Source: CALMEC01 sp963765105 (GTDB lineage: Bacteria; Actinomycetota; Thermoleophilia; Miltoncostaeales; Miltoncostaeaceae). Taken from it: DNA of 64,000 bases. Positions within the stretch are counted from its first letter, which is position 1. Every line of letters starts with the position of its first letter. The stretch is from contig CAVXUW010000004.1 in assembly GCA_963765105.1 (NCBI GenBank), forward strand, positions 1,178,001 to 1,242,000, written 5' to 3'. Of the stretch, positions 51,629-60,268 are shown in pieces. The translations under genes and the position numbers were made by a program. The notes under the pieces are model-generated. The model was not told where the DNA came from, did no database searches, and saw only the letters and a program-made list of their open reading frames with translations.

Positions 51629-53458
51629 CTACTGCTCGACGGGCTTAGAGTCCTCCTCACCCTCACCCACCTGCTTCTGGAGACGCTGGTAGGCGAACGC
51701 GCCGGCGAGGGCGATAAGGCCGACCACCACGAACGCGAGCGCGCGGCTCACAGAGTTCAGGTTCTGCAGGTCATAGAGGAGCAGCTTCGCCATCGACAAG
51801 CCGAGCAGTGCGAGCCCAGCGAGACGGACGGGGGCGAGTCGACGGCTGAGGCCAACGACCACCGCGCCGAGCCCGAGGAGGCCCCAGAAGATGCTGAGCG
51901 CCACCTGCGCCCTCTGCTCACCGGGACCAACCGCCTCCACGACTACGATGGACAGCAGGTACAGCCCGACAACCGCGGCCACGCCGAAGAGCAGCGAGCG
52001 AAGGCTCGCGTCGCCCGTGTCAATCTTTGCAGCTGCCAGCGTCTCGGCGTTGGGTGCGAACCAGCCGGCCCCGACACACGCAGCGGCGAGGACGGCGAGG
52101 GCCACCATCGCGTTTGCAAGGTTGGGCACACCGCGCTGGAGTGCCTCGATGGGCGCTTCAAACCGCAGCACGTGAAACGCCGCGGCGGCGAGAAGCCCCA
52201 GCGAGCCCAAGAACGGGACCGCGTCTTTTCGCTGATTCCCGAGCCAGGCGGCAACCACCGCCTGCACGCTCCACGCAATAACGAGGACAGGCCCGTCGAG
52301 AATCATCCCGAGAGCGATTGCCACGCCGGTGAAGCCGACGGCACCAACGAGCATTCCGACAAGTCGCTGGGGAAAGCGGACGAGGAGAGTAACCCCGATC
52401 GCCAAGTGTGCAAGGCCGAGGAGCATGACCCAGGTCTTACTCGGGCCCGCGAAGTCGGGTGCCTCATCAATGGCTTGGAGTCCAATGAGCGCAGTCGCCG
52501 TCGCGTTGATCGGGATGAGCGCCCCAACGCTGCCGCGGATCTTCCCCACCGGACGCAGTACCTCGTACGCGATGGCGGTACCGAGATGGATGGCGCCGAA
52601 GAACGCGGTCACGATGAGCGCCAACGCGAAGGCATCACTGGTGCGGTCGTCCACCCACGCGGCGAGCTGGGATACCGTCACGAGAAATGCCAACGCCCAT
52701 ACCCATGGCCAGTCACGCGATACCGTCACCACGCACGCCGCCACGAGGGCAAGCACCATGTAGGCCAGCGCGAGGCCGCTTGTTTCGGCGCCAACGAGTG
52801 CCGGCGCGATGAGCGCGCCGATGATGCCCATCCCCGCGATCTCACGTGAGTTCAGATGGATCGCCACCGCGGTAGCTCCCACGCCGACGGCACCGGCTAG
52901 GAGGAGGCCAAGGTCGGCGCCGATCAGCTGGTACCTCTGAGTGGCAGTAAGAAGTGTCGCGAACGCGCCGGCGACTCCCACGCCGGTGAGCACGAGCGCC
53001 GCGTCGGTTTTGCCCTTCTTCTCGTGTAGCCAGAGCCCGCCAAACGCGAACGCAGCAGAGGCCGCCCCGGCGAGCAGCACGCGCATCCCTTCGGAGATGT
53101 ACCCCTCTCGGATGGCGAGGGCGAGGAAGAACACCAGGCCCAAGAGAACGGCCGCTCCACCGATCCACGCGAGCCCTTTCCCGCCGAGGAGCTCTTCCGA
53201 AATCCCACTACTTGGCTTGACGGGCTTGGGTGGTGGGGTGCTACCCGGTGACGGCAGGGTCGGTGACGCTGCGGGGGCGATGACAGGAACGTGATCGTCG
53301 ACGGAGGGTGTTCGAAGTTCGGTTGCCGGAGGCGCCTCGACCAGCGGGGGCCCTTCCATCCGCTCCACCCGGGTCCTGAGGTCGGCAAGCGCCTCTTCCA
53401 GCACAGCAAGACGCGCGATCACATCGCCTTCAACTGTCTTTCCCGCGTCGTCACCCAT
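51629..53458 (-). CDS. DUF2339 polytopic membrane protein
   Basis: A 609-residue protein. Residues 1-90 are cytoplasmic with a coiled coil (ARLAVLEEALADLRTRVERM) and a Pro-rich linker, then EELLGGKGLAWIGGAAVLLG begins a region of about sixteen helices to the end. This coiled-coil plus many-helix architecture with GGKxLAWIGG is typical of DUF2339 proteins, whose function is unknown. It is convergent with livF. Confidence 0.8.
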   Translation of the reverse strand: MGDDAGKTVEGDVIARLAVLEEALADLRTRVERMEGPPLVEAPPATELRTPSVDDHVPVIAPAASPTLPSPGSTPPPKPVKPSSGISEELLGGKGLAWIGGAAVLLGLVFFLALAIREGYISEGMRVLLAGAASAAFAFGGLWLHEKKGKTDAALVLTGVGVAGAFATLLTATQRYQLIGADLGLLLAGAVGVGATAVAIHLNSREIAGMGIIGALIAPALVGAETSGLALAYMVLALVAACVVTVSRDWPWVWALAFLVTVSQLAAWVDDRTSDAFALALIVTAFFGAIHLGTAIAYEVLRPVGKIRGSVGALIPINATATALIGLQAIDEAPDFAGPSKTWVMLLGLAHLAIGVTLLVRFPQRLVGMLVGAVGFTGVAIALGMILDGPVLVIAWSVQAVVAAWLGNQRKDAVPFLGSLGLLAAAAFHVLRFEAPIEALQRGVPNLANAMVALAVLAAACVGAGWFAPNAETLAAAKIDTGDASLRSLLFGVAAVVGLYLLSIVVVEAVGPGEQRAQVALSIFWGLLGLGAVVVGLSRRLAPVRLAGLALLGLSMAKLLLYDLQNLNSVSRALAFVVVGLIALAGAFAYQRLQKQVGEGEEDSKPVEQ

Positions 53459-53618
53459 CACTCCACACTATCGCCACGAGCAGGGGAAACCGCAACGGGG
53501 CGTCCTGTCTACTCAGTGGTCTGTTTCGGGTTGTCAGCGACCGGTCGCCGCCGCCCCACAAGCGGCTGCGGAGCTGCTGCTGCTCGCCGCAAACGGCCCG
53601 TTTGCGCAGGCGCACCAG

Positions 53619-54887
53619 CTACGGTGCCGTGGGGGCTCTGACTTTGCGCTTGACATAGAACCAGGTATCGCGCAGGCCGAGGGCGCTGCGGATCTCCGAG
53701 CCGCGCATGATCTTGACCGCGCCACTACGCGAGGTAATGCGCACCAGCTTGGCGCGCGGCGACACGCCGCGTTCAATGACCTTCATCGTGAGCACCGGGC
53801 GGCGCAGGCCGAGAAGCTTCGCCAGCTCAGCGTCGCTGAAGGTCTTGGGGTCACTCCAGACGTGATGGGGTGACGTCGCGTCGTACTGCCCGTCGTCGAC
53901 GGCAACCAGATATGGGCGGGACGAACCGCGGAAGACGTTCTCGACGTTCTCGGTTTTGCCACCCGACGTGGAGAAGAAGAATGTGGTGACGATGGTGCCG
54001 TTGTAGGTCACGACCTTTCCGGTAGTGGCCTGAACCGCGCGGGTGGTTCGCGTGTCCTCCGAATTGACGCCACCGTAGACCTGGCTTCGCTCATCCCGAT
54101 ACATGTCGAAGTTGCCGCTCGTCTTGCGGGTGGCCATCGCGTACGACCGGGCGGCAATTGCCTGTGCGTCCAGCGCGGCGGGTGCGGTGTTGCCCCACGA
54201 CGCGGGCATCTCGCGCGGCACAACTCCGAGCAGGTACTGCTCCAGATCAACCACGTTGACGACCGTGAGCGTCGACCCCTCAAGAATCGGCCGGATGGCG
54301 CCGCGGTAGCGCACGCCGTTGAACGCGATGGTCGAGGCCGGTTGGGTTGGCACGAATCGCGAAGGGGTGGTTGAGCGAAAGAGTTCCGTGTCGGCGGCGT
54401 CTTTGACCAGGACACCGCCGTTTCCCAGGGGTGTGACAGTGAGCTCGACGCCATCGGGGAGGGGGGTCGTGACATTCAGCGGATTGCCCTCGACGAGGAC
54501 CGCCCAACCTCCGGCGCCGGTGAGACGCATTGTCTTGGCTCCGGTGGCCAGCAGCACGCGGACGGTGGTGCTGGGAAGCACCCCGATGGTGGTGCCCTGG
54601 TAGTAGCGCGCGATGATCTGTTCGGCCGTGGCACCGGCACGGGCGGCGCCGTAGGCGCCGTACTGGGACATGCCCACACCGTGGCCGTAGCCGCGGCCCT
54701 CGAACGTGAACCGGTAGCGCGGAAGCTTCTTCTTCTTCTTCTTGGGCGCGGCGGCAGCCGCCGTCGCGGCCTCGGTTGCGGTAGGGCTCGTTGGCGCGGT
54801 CGTAACCGCGTCAACGGCCGGCGCCGGCGTGACGACGGCAATGGCAGCGATCGCTATCGCCACAGGCTGTGTGCGCACCCACTTCAC
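53619..54887 (-). CDS. SpoIID/LytB-domain secreted protein
   Basis: A 422-residue exported protein: signal-type helix (VAIAIAAIAVVTPAPAVDAV), an Ala/Lys-rich linker with KKKKKK, then a SpoIID domain with FEGRGYGHGVGMSQYGAYGA, ARAGATAEQIIARYYQGT, NVVDLEQYLLGVVPREMPAS and AIAARSYAMATRKTSG. SpoIID of sporulating Firmicutes is a lytic transglycosylase acting on denuded glycan; actinobacterial relatives are wall-associated. GTG at 54887 is preferred over 54896 because GAGAGG is then 8 bases upstream. Confidence 0.85.
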   Translation of the reverse strand: MKWVRTQPVAIAIAAIAVVTPAPAVDAVTTAPTSPTATEAATAAAAAPKKKKKKLPRYRFTFEGRGYGHGVGMSQYGAYGAARAGATAEQIIARYYQGTTIGVLPSTTVRVLLATGAKTMRLTGAGGWAVLVEGNPLNVTTPLPDGVELTVTPLGNGGVLVKDAADTELFRSTTPSRFVPTQPASTIAFNGVRYRGAIRPILEGSTLTVVNVVDLEQYLLGVVPREMPASWGNTAPAALDAQAIAARSYAMATRKTSGNFDMYRDERSQVYGGVNSEDTRTTRAVQATTGKVVTYNGTIVTTFFFSTSGGKTENVENVFRGSSRPYLVAVDDGQYDATSPHHVWSDPKTFSDAELAKLLGLRRPVLTMKVIERGVSPRAKLVRITSRSGAVKIMRGSEIRSALGLRDTWFYVKRKVRAPTAP

Positions 54888-54998
54888 GTCTATCACCCTC
54901 TCGCATTTGCATCGTGCCCGCAAATCGCGGACGTTCTGACGGACCCATCGGCAACGAGGGGTAACCCCTAAAGCAACCTGCAACACACCTCTCAGGCA

Positions 54999-55991
54999 CT
55001 ACCGAGCGCCGTACTGCTCCTGGTAGTAGGCGCGGTAGTCGCCGCTTTTGATCGGCTCCCACCACGCCCGCTGGTCGCGATACCAATCAACGGTCTCGGT
55101 GAGCGCCTCGTCAAAGGTCCGCGCCGGAGCCCACCCAAGCGCCTGTAGTTTGGCGCAATCAAGCGAGTAGCGTCGGTCATGCCCCGGTCGGTCGGTGACG
55201 TGACGCACCAATCCCGGGTCGGCGTCCGTGAGCGCAAGGATGCGTTCGGTGATGGCGATGTTGGGCATCTCGTGACCGCCACCGACGTTGTAGACCTGCC
55301 CCGCGACCCCGTGCTCCATCGCCGTCCAGATGCCCGCGCAGTGATCGGTCACGTAGATCCAGTCGCGCACCTGCATGCCGTCGCCGTAGACGGGGAGCTC
55401 CTGTCCATCGAGCGCGTTGGTGACAAACAGCGGGATGAGCTTCTCGGGGTACTGCCGTGGGCCGAACGTGTTGCTGCCACGGGTGATGACGGCATCCACA
55501 CCGAACGTGTGATGCCATGCCAGCACCTGCATGTCGCCGCCGGCCTTGCTTGCCGAGTACGGGCTGGACGGGTGAAGCGGGTCGGTTTCACGAAAGGAGC
55601 CGTCGTCGATGGACCCGTACACCTCGTCCGTCGACACCTGGACGAAGCGCCGCACGCCGGCGTCACGTGAGGCGGCGAGAAGCGTCGCGGTGCCCTGGAC
55701 GTCGGTACGGATGAAGTCACTCGGGTCGAGCACACTCCGGTCGACGTGGGTCTCGGCCGCGAAGTTGACCACCACCTCGCAGTCGGCGATGGCGCCGGCA
55801 ACATCGTCGGGCTCGGCGATATCGCCCTGAATGAAGCGGTAGTCGGGGTGGTCGGCAATGTCAGCGACGTTGGCCGGGTTACCGGCGTAGGTGAGTTTGT
55901 CGAGGTTGACGACCGCGCAGCCATGTCCGAGCGCCATCCGCACGAAAGTCGAGCCGATGAACCCGCAACCACCGGTAACGAGGATCTTCAT
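54999..55991 (-). CDS. rmlB: dTDP-glucose 4,6-dehydratase
   Basis: A 330-residue extended SDR. GGCGFIGSTFVRMALGHG is the NAD loop, STDEVYGSI and SPYSASKAGGDMQVLAWHHT carry the catalytic Thr-Asp-Glu and YxxxK, and GPRQYPEKLIPLFV and GDGMQVRDWIYVTDHCAG are RmlB-specific. It makes dTDP-4-keto-6-deoxyglucose, the second step to dTDP-L-rhamnose. The ATG overlaps the rmlD stop by four bases; it is the last gene of an A-C-D-B operon. Confidence 0.94.
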   Translation of the reverse strand: MKILVTGGCGFIGSTFVRMALGHGCAVVNLDKLTYAGNPANVADIADHPDYRFIQGDIAEPDDVAGAIADCEVVVNFAAETHVDRSVLDPSDFIRTDVQGTATLLAASRDAGVRRFVQVSTDEVYGSIDDGSFRETDPLHPSSPYSASKAGGDMQVLAWHHTFGVDAVITRGSNTFGPRQYPEKLIPLFVTNALDGQELPVYGDGMQVRDWIYVTDHCAGIWTAMEHGVAGQVYNVGGGHEMPNIAITERILALTDADPGLVRHVTDRPGHDRRYSLDCAKLQALGWAPARTFDEALTETVDWYRDQRAWWEPIKSGDYRAYYQEQYGAR

Positions 55992-56818
55992 TGGGGATGC
56001 TCCTGAGAGAGATAGTCGGTGAGCGCGTCGCGCCAGTGTCGCAGTCGCGGCGCACCATCTCGCGTGACTGCCAGAACCGAGTAGGCCGGGCGCGGCGCCG
56101 GTCGGGTGAATTCCGCACTCGTCACTCGCTCGACCCGACACGGGATACCGGTGATCGCGAAGATGGCCTCCGCAAAGCCGGCCCAGGTGACCGAGCCGCC
56201 GCCCGCAAGATGGTACGTGCCGGGGGGCTGATCGAGCAAGGAAACCAGTCCGGCCGCGAGGTCCACCGTCCAGGTGGGGCACCCTTCCTGATCGTCGACC
56301 ACGCGTACGGATTCGTTTTCCGCGCCGAGACGCCGCATCGTGTCGACGAAGTTGCGGCCGTGGGCCCCGTAGAGCCAGGCCGTGCGTGCGATTCGTGTGC
56401 CGGCGGGGTGCTCTCGCGAAGCGGCCCGCTCGCCCGCCAGCTTTGTGCGGCCGTACGCGCCCAGCGGGTCCACGGGTGAGTCCTCCGCGTACGACGGCGA
56501 CGACCCGTCGAAGACATAGTCGGTAGAGACCGCGACGAGCGGCGCGTCACAACGGGCGGCCGCCCGGGCCACGTTTTGCGAGCCGACCTCGTTGACGCGC
56601 CGTGCGCCGTCCTCGTTGGCCTCGGCACCGTCGACATCCGTCCACGCCGCGAGATGGAAGACCGCCTCGGGCACGGCGCCGGCAAACAGCTGGTCGACTG
56701 CGTGTTGGTCGGTTATGTCGACGTCGAGATCGACCGCAGTGACGTCATGGTCACGCGAGAGAAGAGGGACGAGGTCACGGCCGAGCATGCCAAGCGCACC
56801 CGTCACGATGACCCTCAC
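55988..56818 (-). CDS. rmlD: dTDP-4-dehydrorhamnose reductase
   Basis: A 276-residue SDR doing the last, NAD(P)H-dependent step to dTDP-L-rhamnose. TGALGMLGRDLVPLLSRD (nucleotide loop), VFHLAAWTDVDGAEANED, VSTDYVFDGSSPSYAEDSP, DPLGAYGRTKLAGER (YxxxK) and RTAWLYGAHGRNFVDTMRRL are typical. Both its ends overlap neighbours by four bases. Confidence 0.94.
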   Translation of the reverse strand: MRVIVTGALGMLGRDLVPLLSRDHDVTAVDLDVDITDQHAVDQLFAGAVPEAVFHLAAWTDVDGAEANEDGARRVNEVGSQNVARAAARCDAPLVAVSTDYVFDGSSPSYAEDSPVDPLGAYGRTKLAGERAASREHPAGTRIARTAWLYGAHGRNFVDTMRRLGAENESVRVVDDQEGCPTWTVDLAAGLVSLLDQPPGTYHLAGGGSVTWAGFAEAIFAITGIPCRVERVTSAEFTRPAPRPAYSVLAVTRDGAPRLRHWRDALTDYLSQEHPQ

Positions 56819-57378
56819 CGGCTGTCCTCAAAAGAGAAGGGGAGGTCGTCGATCACATCGCGAAGTCGGGGGGCGGCCGCGTCACGCGATGAGATCTCCC
56901 GCCGCCCAACGGGCCAGTCAATGCCGATATCTGGATCGTTGAGCGAGATCTCGCGTTCGCGCGCCGGGTCGTAGTAGTCCGAACACTTGTAGGCGACATC
57001 CGCAATCTCGCTGGTGACGCAGTAACCGTGGGCGAAACCAACCGGGATGTAGAGCATGCGACATGCCTGATCATCGAGTTCGAAGCCCTCCCACTCCCCG
57101 AAGGTGGGCGACCTCTTGCGCACGTCAACGCAAACATCGAAGATCGTGCCTCGGACGCACCGGACCAGTTTCGCTTGTCCGGGGGGCAGCGCGAAGTGCA
57201 TTCCGCGGATCACCCCACGTCCGGACCGGGAATGGTTGTCTTGCACCCACTCGTCGCTGATGCCGAGCTGGGTGAGGGCATCCTGACGATATGTCTCCAC
57301 AAAGAAGCCTCGGTCATCACCGTGAACGGTTGGCTCGATCACAACGAGCCCCGGAAGACGTGCGGCGATGGCGCGCAT
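56815..57378 (-). CDS. rmlC: dTDP-4-dehydrorhamnose 3,5-epimerase
   Basis: A 187-residue cupin epimerase. Family motifs: GLVVIEPTVHGDDRGFFVET, WVQDNHSRSGRGVIRGMHFA (catalytic His), KLVRCVRGTIFDVCVDVRKR, LYIPVGFAHGYCVTSE and the Tyr-rich KCSDYYDPAREREISLNDPD. It converts the RmlB product to the L-configured 4-keto sugar for RmlD. It follows rmlA by 8 bases. Confidence 0.95.
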   Translation of the reverse strand: MRAIAARLPGLVVIEPTVHGDDRGFFVETYRQDALTQLGISDEWVQDNHSRSGRGVIRGMHFALPPGQAKLVRCVRGTIFDVCVDVRKRSPTFGEWEGFELDDQACRMLYIPVGFAHGYCVTSEIADVAYKCSDYYDPAREREISLNDPDIGIDWPVGRREISSRDAAAPRLRDVIDDLPFSFEDSR

Positions 57379-57386
57379 CAGGGTGG

Positions 57387-58460
57387 TTAGACGAGACCGA
57401 TCGTCGACGAGTCGCCGACCAAGAAGCGGAAGGCGCGCGGCTTCTCCTCGGTGCGGTGGATCGTGACGCCACGGCCGATCAGGCTCGCCTCAATGCGGCC
57501 ATCAAGCTCACGGATGGTTGTGTTGTCGAGGACGATGCTGTGTTCAACCTCTGCCCGTGAGATGTGGCAGCCCGGTGAGATCGCTGAGTACGGACCGATG
57601 TAGGCGTCTTCAATGACGGTCCCCGCACCGATGATGGTCGGTCCACGTACCGACGAGCGCACGAGCCGTGCCCCCGCTTCGAGCACAACACGACCCTCGA
57701 TGCTGCTCGCACCATCGACCTCTCCGTCGATGCGTGGCTCGATGACATCAAGCACCAGGCGATTGGCCTCGAGTATGTCGGCAAGCTGCCCCGTGTCCTT
57801 CCACCAGCCACTCACAACATGAGGATCGACGCGCAGACCGCGGTCCACCATGTGCTGGATGGCATCCGTGATTTCCAGCTCGCCACGGACCGATGGTGAG
57901 ATCGCCTTCGCACTGTCGAAGATCGCCGGCGTGAACATGTAGACACCCACGAGCGCGAGGTCGCTCTTCGGCTCGGGCGGCTTCTCTACCAGGCGCGTCA
58001 CCCGTCCATCGGTGAGTTCCGCCACCCCGTAGTGCTGAGGTTCGTCAACGGGCTGAAGCAGGATCATGGCGTCGGGAGCGGAGACGCGAAACTCGTCGAC
58101 GAGGGCGGTGATCCCGTCGCGCAACAGGTTGTCGCCGAGATACATGACGAACGACGAATCGCCCAAGAACTCCTCAGCGGTCAACACCGCATGCGCCAGA
58201 CCGAGCGGAGCCTCCTGGGGAATGATCGTGATCTCGAGGCCGAGTGCAGAGCCATCGCCAACAGCGGCCTCGATCTCATCACGTGTGTCGCCCACAATGA
58301 TGCCCACCTCGCGGATCCCGGCATCACGCAGGGCTTCGAGCCCATAGAAGAGCACGGGTTTGTTCGCGACAGGAACGAGCTGCTTTGCGCTGGTGTGCGT
58401 GATGGGGCGAAGTCGTGTGCCGGCCCCGCCTGACAGCACGAGTCCTTTGAGATCCGCCAT
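57387..58460 (-). CDS. rmlA: Glucose-1-phosphate thymidylyltransferase (long form)
   Basis: A 357-residue nucleotidyltransferase: KGLVLSGGAGTRLRPITHTS (NTP loop), QLVPVANKPVLFYGLEAL, VMYLGDNLL and GWWKDTGQLADILEANRLVL, then a C-terminal left-handed beta-helix (residues about 240-350) as in the longer StrD/RmlA-like enzymes rather than the 290-residue RmlA. It supplies dTDP-glucose for the rhamnose genes. It is the first gene of the operon and starts 26 bases from a paired palindrome element. Confidence 0.92.
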   Translation of the reverse strand: MADLKGLVLSGGAGTRLRPITHTSAKQLVPVANKPVLFYGLEALRDAGIREVGIIVGDTRDEIEAAVGDGSALGLEITIIPQEAPLGLAHAVLTAEEFLGDSSFVMYLGDNLLRDGITALVDEFRVSAPDAMILLQPVDEPQHYGVAELTDGRVTRLVEKPPEPKSDLALVGVYMFTPAIFDSAKAISPSVRGELEITDAIQHMVDRGLRVDPHVVSGWWKDTGQLADILEANRLVLDVIEPRIDGEVDGASSIEGRVVLEAGARLVRSSVRGPTIIGAGTVIEDAYIGPYSAISPGCHISRAEVEHSIVLDNTTIRELDGRIEASLIGRGVTIHRTEEKPRAFRFLVGDSSTIGLV

Positions 58461-58486
58461 CAGTGTGAGACTACCAGCAGGCGCGT

Positions 58487-58524
58487 GACGCCAACTGGCG
58501 TCGGATGAGCGCCAATTGGCGCGC
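58487..58524. repeat. Paired palindrome element, copy 2
   Basis: GACGCCAACTGGCGTC (58487-58502) and GCGCCAATTGGCGC (58509-58522, followed by GC) in the rmlA/gpgS divergent gap. Copy 1 at 25269-25306 holds the same pair in the opposite order. Its place between two sugar-metabolism promoters fits an operator; its other copy in a quiet gap fits a dispersed repeat. Confidence 0.65.
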
Positions 58525-58556
58525 TGCCTCCCTGACATGGGCAGAGAACGGTCGCC

Positions 58557-58562
58557 TATCAT
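58557..58562 (+). promoter_or_regulatory. Putative -10 box of gpgS (TATCAT)
   Basis: TATCAT ends 6 bases before the GTG at 58569. CTGACA (58532-58537) is a fair -35 at 19 bases. No ribosome-binding site is present, so the transcript is probably leaderless. Confidence 0.4.
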
Positions 58563-58568
58563 CGACGT

Positions 58569-59498
58569 GTGACCCCGGAGGAGTGGCTTCTTAAGCGTAC
58601 GTTTGCCGCGACTTCCGTCGATGCCGCACGCTTGCGGGAACTCAAGGCCGCGGCCGGAGTGTCGCTCTCAGTGGTTTTGCCGGCCTTGAACGTCGCCACG
58701 ACCGTTGAGGCCATCTGCAACGGGATCCGCGAGCACTGGATGGGTCCGGTGGGTCTCGTCGACGAGTTGGTGGTTATCGATAGCGCCAGCCGGGATGACA
58801 CGGCGCGCATTGCCGCCGCCGCCGGTGCCCGTGTGGTGCACGAGCGTGAGCTGGTCACGTCGGCTGGACCGGGACGAGGTAAGGGGGAGGCGATGTGGAA
58901 GAGCCTCGCGGCCACAACCGGTGACCTCGTCATGTGGATCGACTCCGACATCGAGGATTTCGACCCGAACTTCGTTCCGCGCCTCCTGCTCCCGCTTCTC
59001 ACCGACCCGGCAATCGCGTATGTGAAGGGGTTCTACCGCCGCCCGCTCGGCACGACCGCCGACGACGGAGGTCGCGTCACCGAGATCTGTGCCCGGCCGC
59101 TGATCAACCGCTACGCACCGGACCTCGCAGGGTTCTTGCAACCATTGTCCGGAGAGGCCGTCGGGCGACGCACCGTGCTGGAACATGTGCCGTTCTTCAC
59201 CGGGTATGCGGTGGAGCTCGGCCTTCTCCTCGATCTCTTTGACGCGGTCGGCCTCGATGGGCTGGCACAGGTGGATCTTGGCGAGCGACGCCACCACAAC
59301 CAGCCCACCGCCGCCCTCGGCCGTATGGCCTACGAGATCACGGATGCGGTTCTCACCCGTCTGAACGGCGACCCGGGGCGCAGCGACCGCCCCTACGCCC
59401 GACCCATCGCACGCGGCGGAGGATGGGTGTTCGAACGCACCGACGTTCACGTTCGTGAACGCCCCCCGATGGCATCGATCCCTGTGGGTGACCGATGA
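58569..59498 (+). CDS. gpgS: Glucosyl-3-phosphoglycerate synthase
   Basis: A 309-residue GT81-type retaining glycosyltransferase. SVVLPALNVATTVEAICNGI, VDELVVIDSASRDDTARIAA, GRGKGEAMWKSLAATTGDLV, MWIDSDIEDFDPNFV (metal DxD), VKGFYRRPL, GGRVTEICARPLINRYAPDL and TGYAVELGLLLDLFDAVGLD all match GpgS. It transfers glucose from NDP-glucose to 3-phosphoglycerate, a route to the compatible solute glucosylglycerate and, in mycobacteria, methylglucose lipopolysaccharides. It overlaps a HAD phosphatase gene by four bases. Confidence 0.92.
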   Translation: MTPEEWLLKRTFAATSVDAARLRELKAAAGVSLSVVLPALNVATTVEAICNGIREHWMGPVGLVDELVVIDSASRDDTARIAAAAGARVVHERELVTSAGPGRGKGEAMWKSLAATTGDLVMWIDSDIEDFDPNFVPRLLLPLLTDPAIAYVKGFYRRPLGTTADDGGRVTEICARPLINRYAPDLAGFLQPLSGEAVGRRTVLEHVPFFTGYAVELGLLLDLFDAVGLDGLAQVDLGERRHHNQPTAALGRMAYEITDAVLTRLNGDPGRSDRPYARPIARGGGWVFERTDVHVRERPPMASIPVGDR

Positions 59499-60268
59499 CG
59501 CGCGTCTGCTATTTGGATCTCGACGAAACCCTCCTTGGCCACGGAGGCGGCATCCTGCGCGACGGATCGGGCGCCTTCACTCATGACTCGATTGGCGCCC
59601 TGGAGGCGCTGCACCACGCCGGTGTACCGGCAGTGCTGGTCAGTGGGCGCCGGTATGCCGAGTTGGCCGCCATCGCCAGAATTCTGGGTTGTGCCGGCGC
59701 ACTCGGCGAGCTGGGCGCCTGCGACGCGGGCTACCCCACCGACGACGGGCAGACGGTGCACGAGGCCATCGCCGCCACCGGCATCGTCGACACGTTGCTG
59801 ACGTGGTCCGATGGGGCGCTGGCCCCGTACGAACCGTGGGCAACAGGACGGCAGGGGAGCCACCTTCTGGTGGGGAACGCCGGACCCGATGCGATCACCC
59901 TCGTTGAGACGTTGTCACAGGGAACGCTTCGGCTGGTGGACAACGGTGCCGTCGATTCGGAGCGGCGGGCGTACCACCTCCTGCCGGCGCAGGCGGGGAA
60001 AGGCCCCGCAGTGGCCCGCGACATCGTTCGACGCAATGCGAATGCGCGAGATTGTTTGGGGGTCGGCGACAGCCGCGCCGATCTCGAGCTCGTCGAGGTG
60101 CTCGGGCTGGTGGCACTCGTGCGTAACGGGGTGGACGACGACCCGAGCCTCGCTAGCGAGGTTCCCTGGGTCACCGCCGCCCGGCATGGGGCTGGCGTGC
60201 GCGAAGCCATCGATCGGTGGTTGTCCAACGATCCGACGCTCGACCGCATCCGCCGCGTTCCCGGCTAA
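59495..60268 (+). CDS. HAD-IIB phosphatase (probable glucosyl-3-phosphoglycerate phosphatase)
   Basis: A 257-residue HAD hydrolase with motif I DLDETLLG, motif II VLVSGRRYAELAAI, the motif III lysine in PAQAGKGPAVARDIV and motif IV LGVGDSRADLELVEVL. It belongs to the Cof/mannosyl-3-phosphoglycerate phosphatase branch. Coupled by ATGA overlap to gpgS, it very likely removes the phosphate from glucosyl-3-phosphoglycerate. Mycobacterial GpgP is instead a histidine-phosphatase-fold enzyme, so this is a different solution. Confidence 0.85.
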   Translation: MTRVCYLDLDETLLGHGGGILRDGSGAFTHDSIGALEALHHAGVPAVLVSGRRYAELAAIARILGCAGALGELGACDAGYPTDDGQTVHEAIAATGIVDTLLTWSDGALAPYEPWATGRQGSHLLVGNAGPDAITLVETLSQGTLRLVDNGAVDSERRAYHLLPAQAGKGPAVARDIVRRNANARDCLGVGDSRADLELVEVLGLVALVRNGVDDDPSLASEVPWVTAARHGAGVREAIDRWLSNDPTLDRIRRVPG

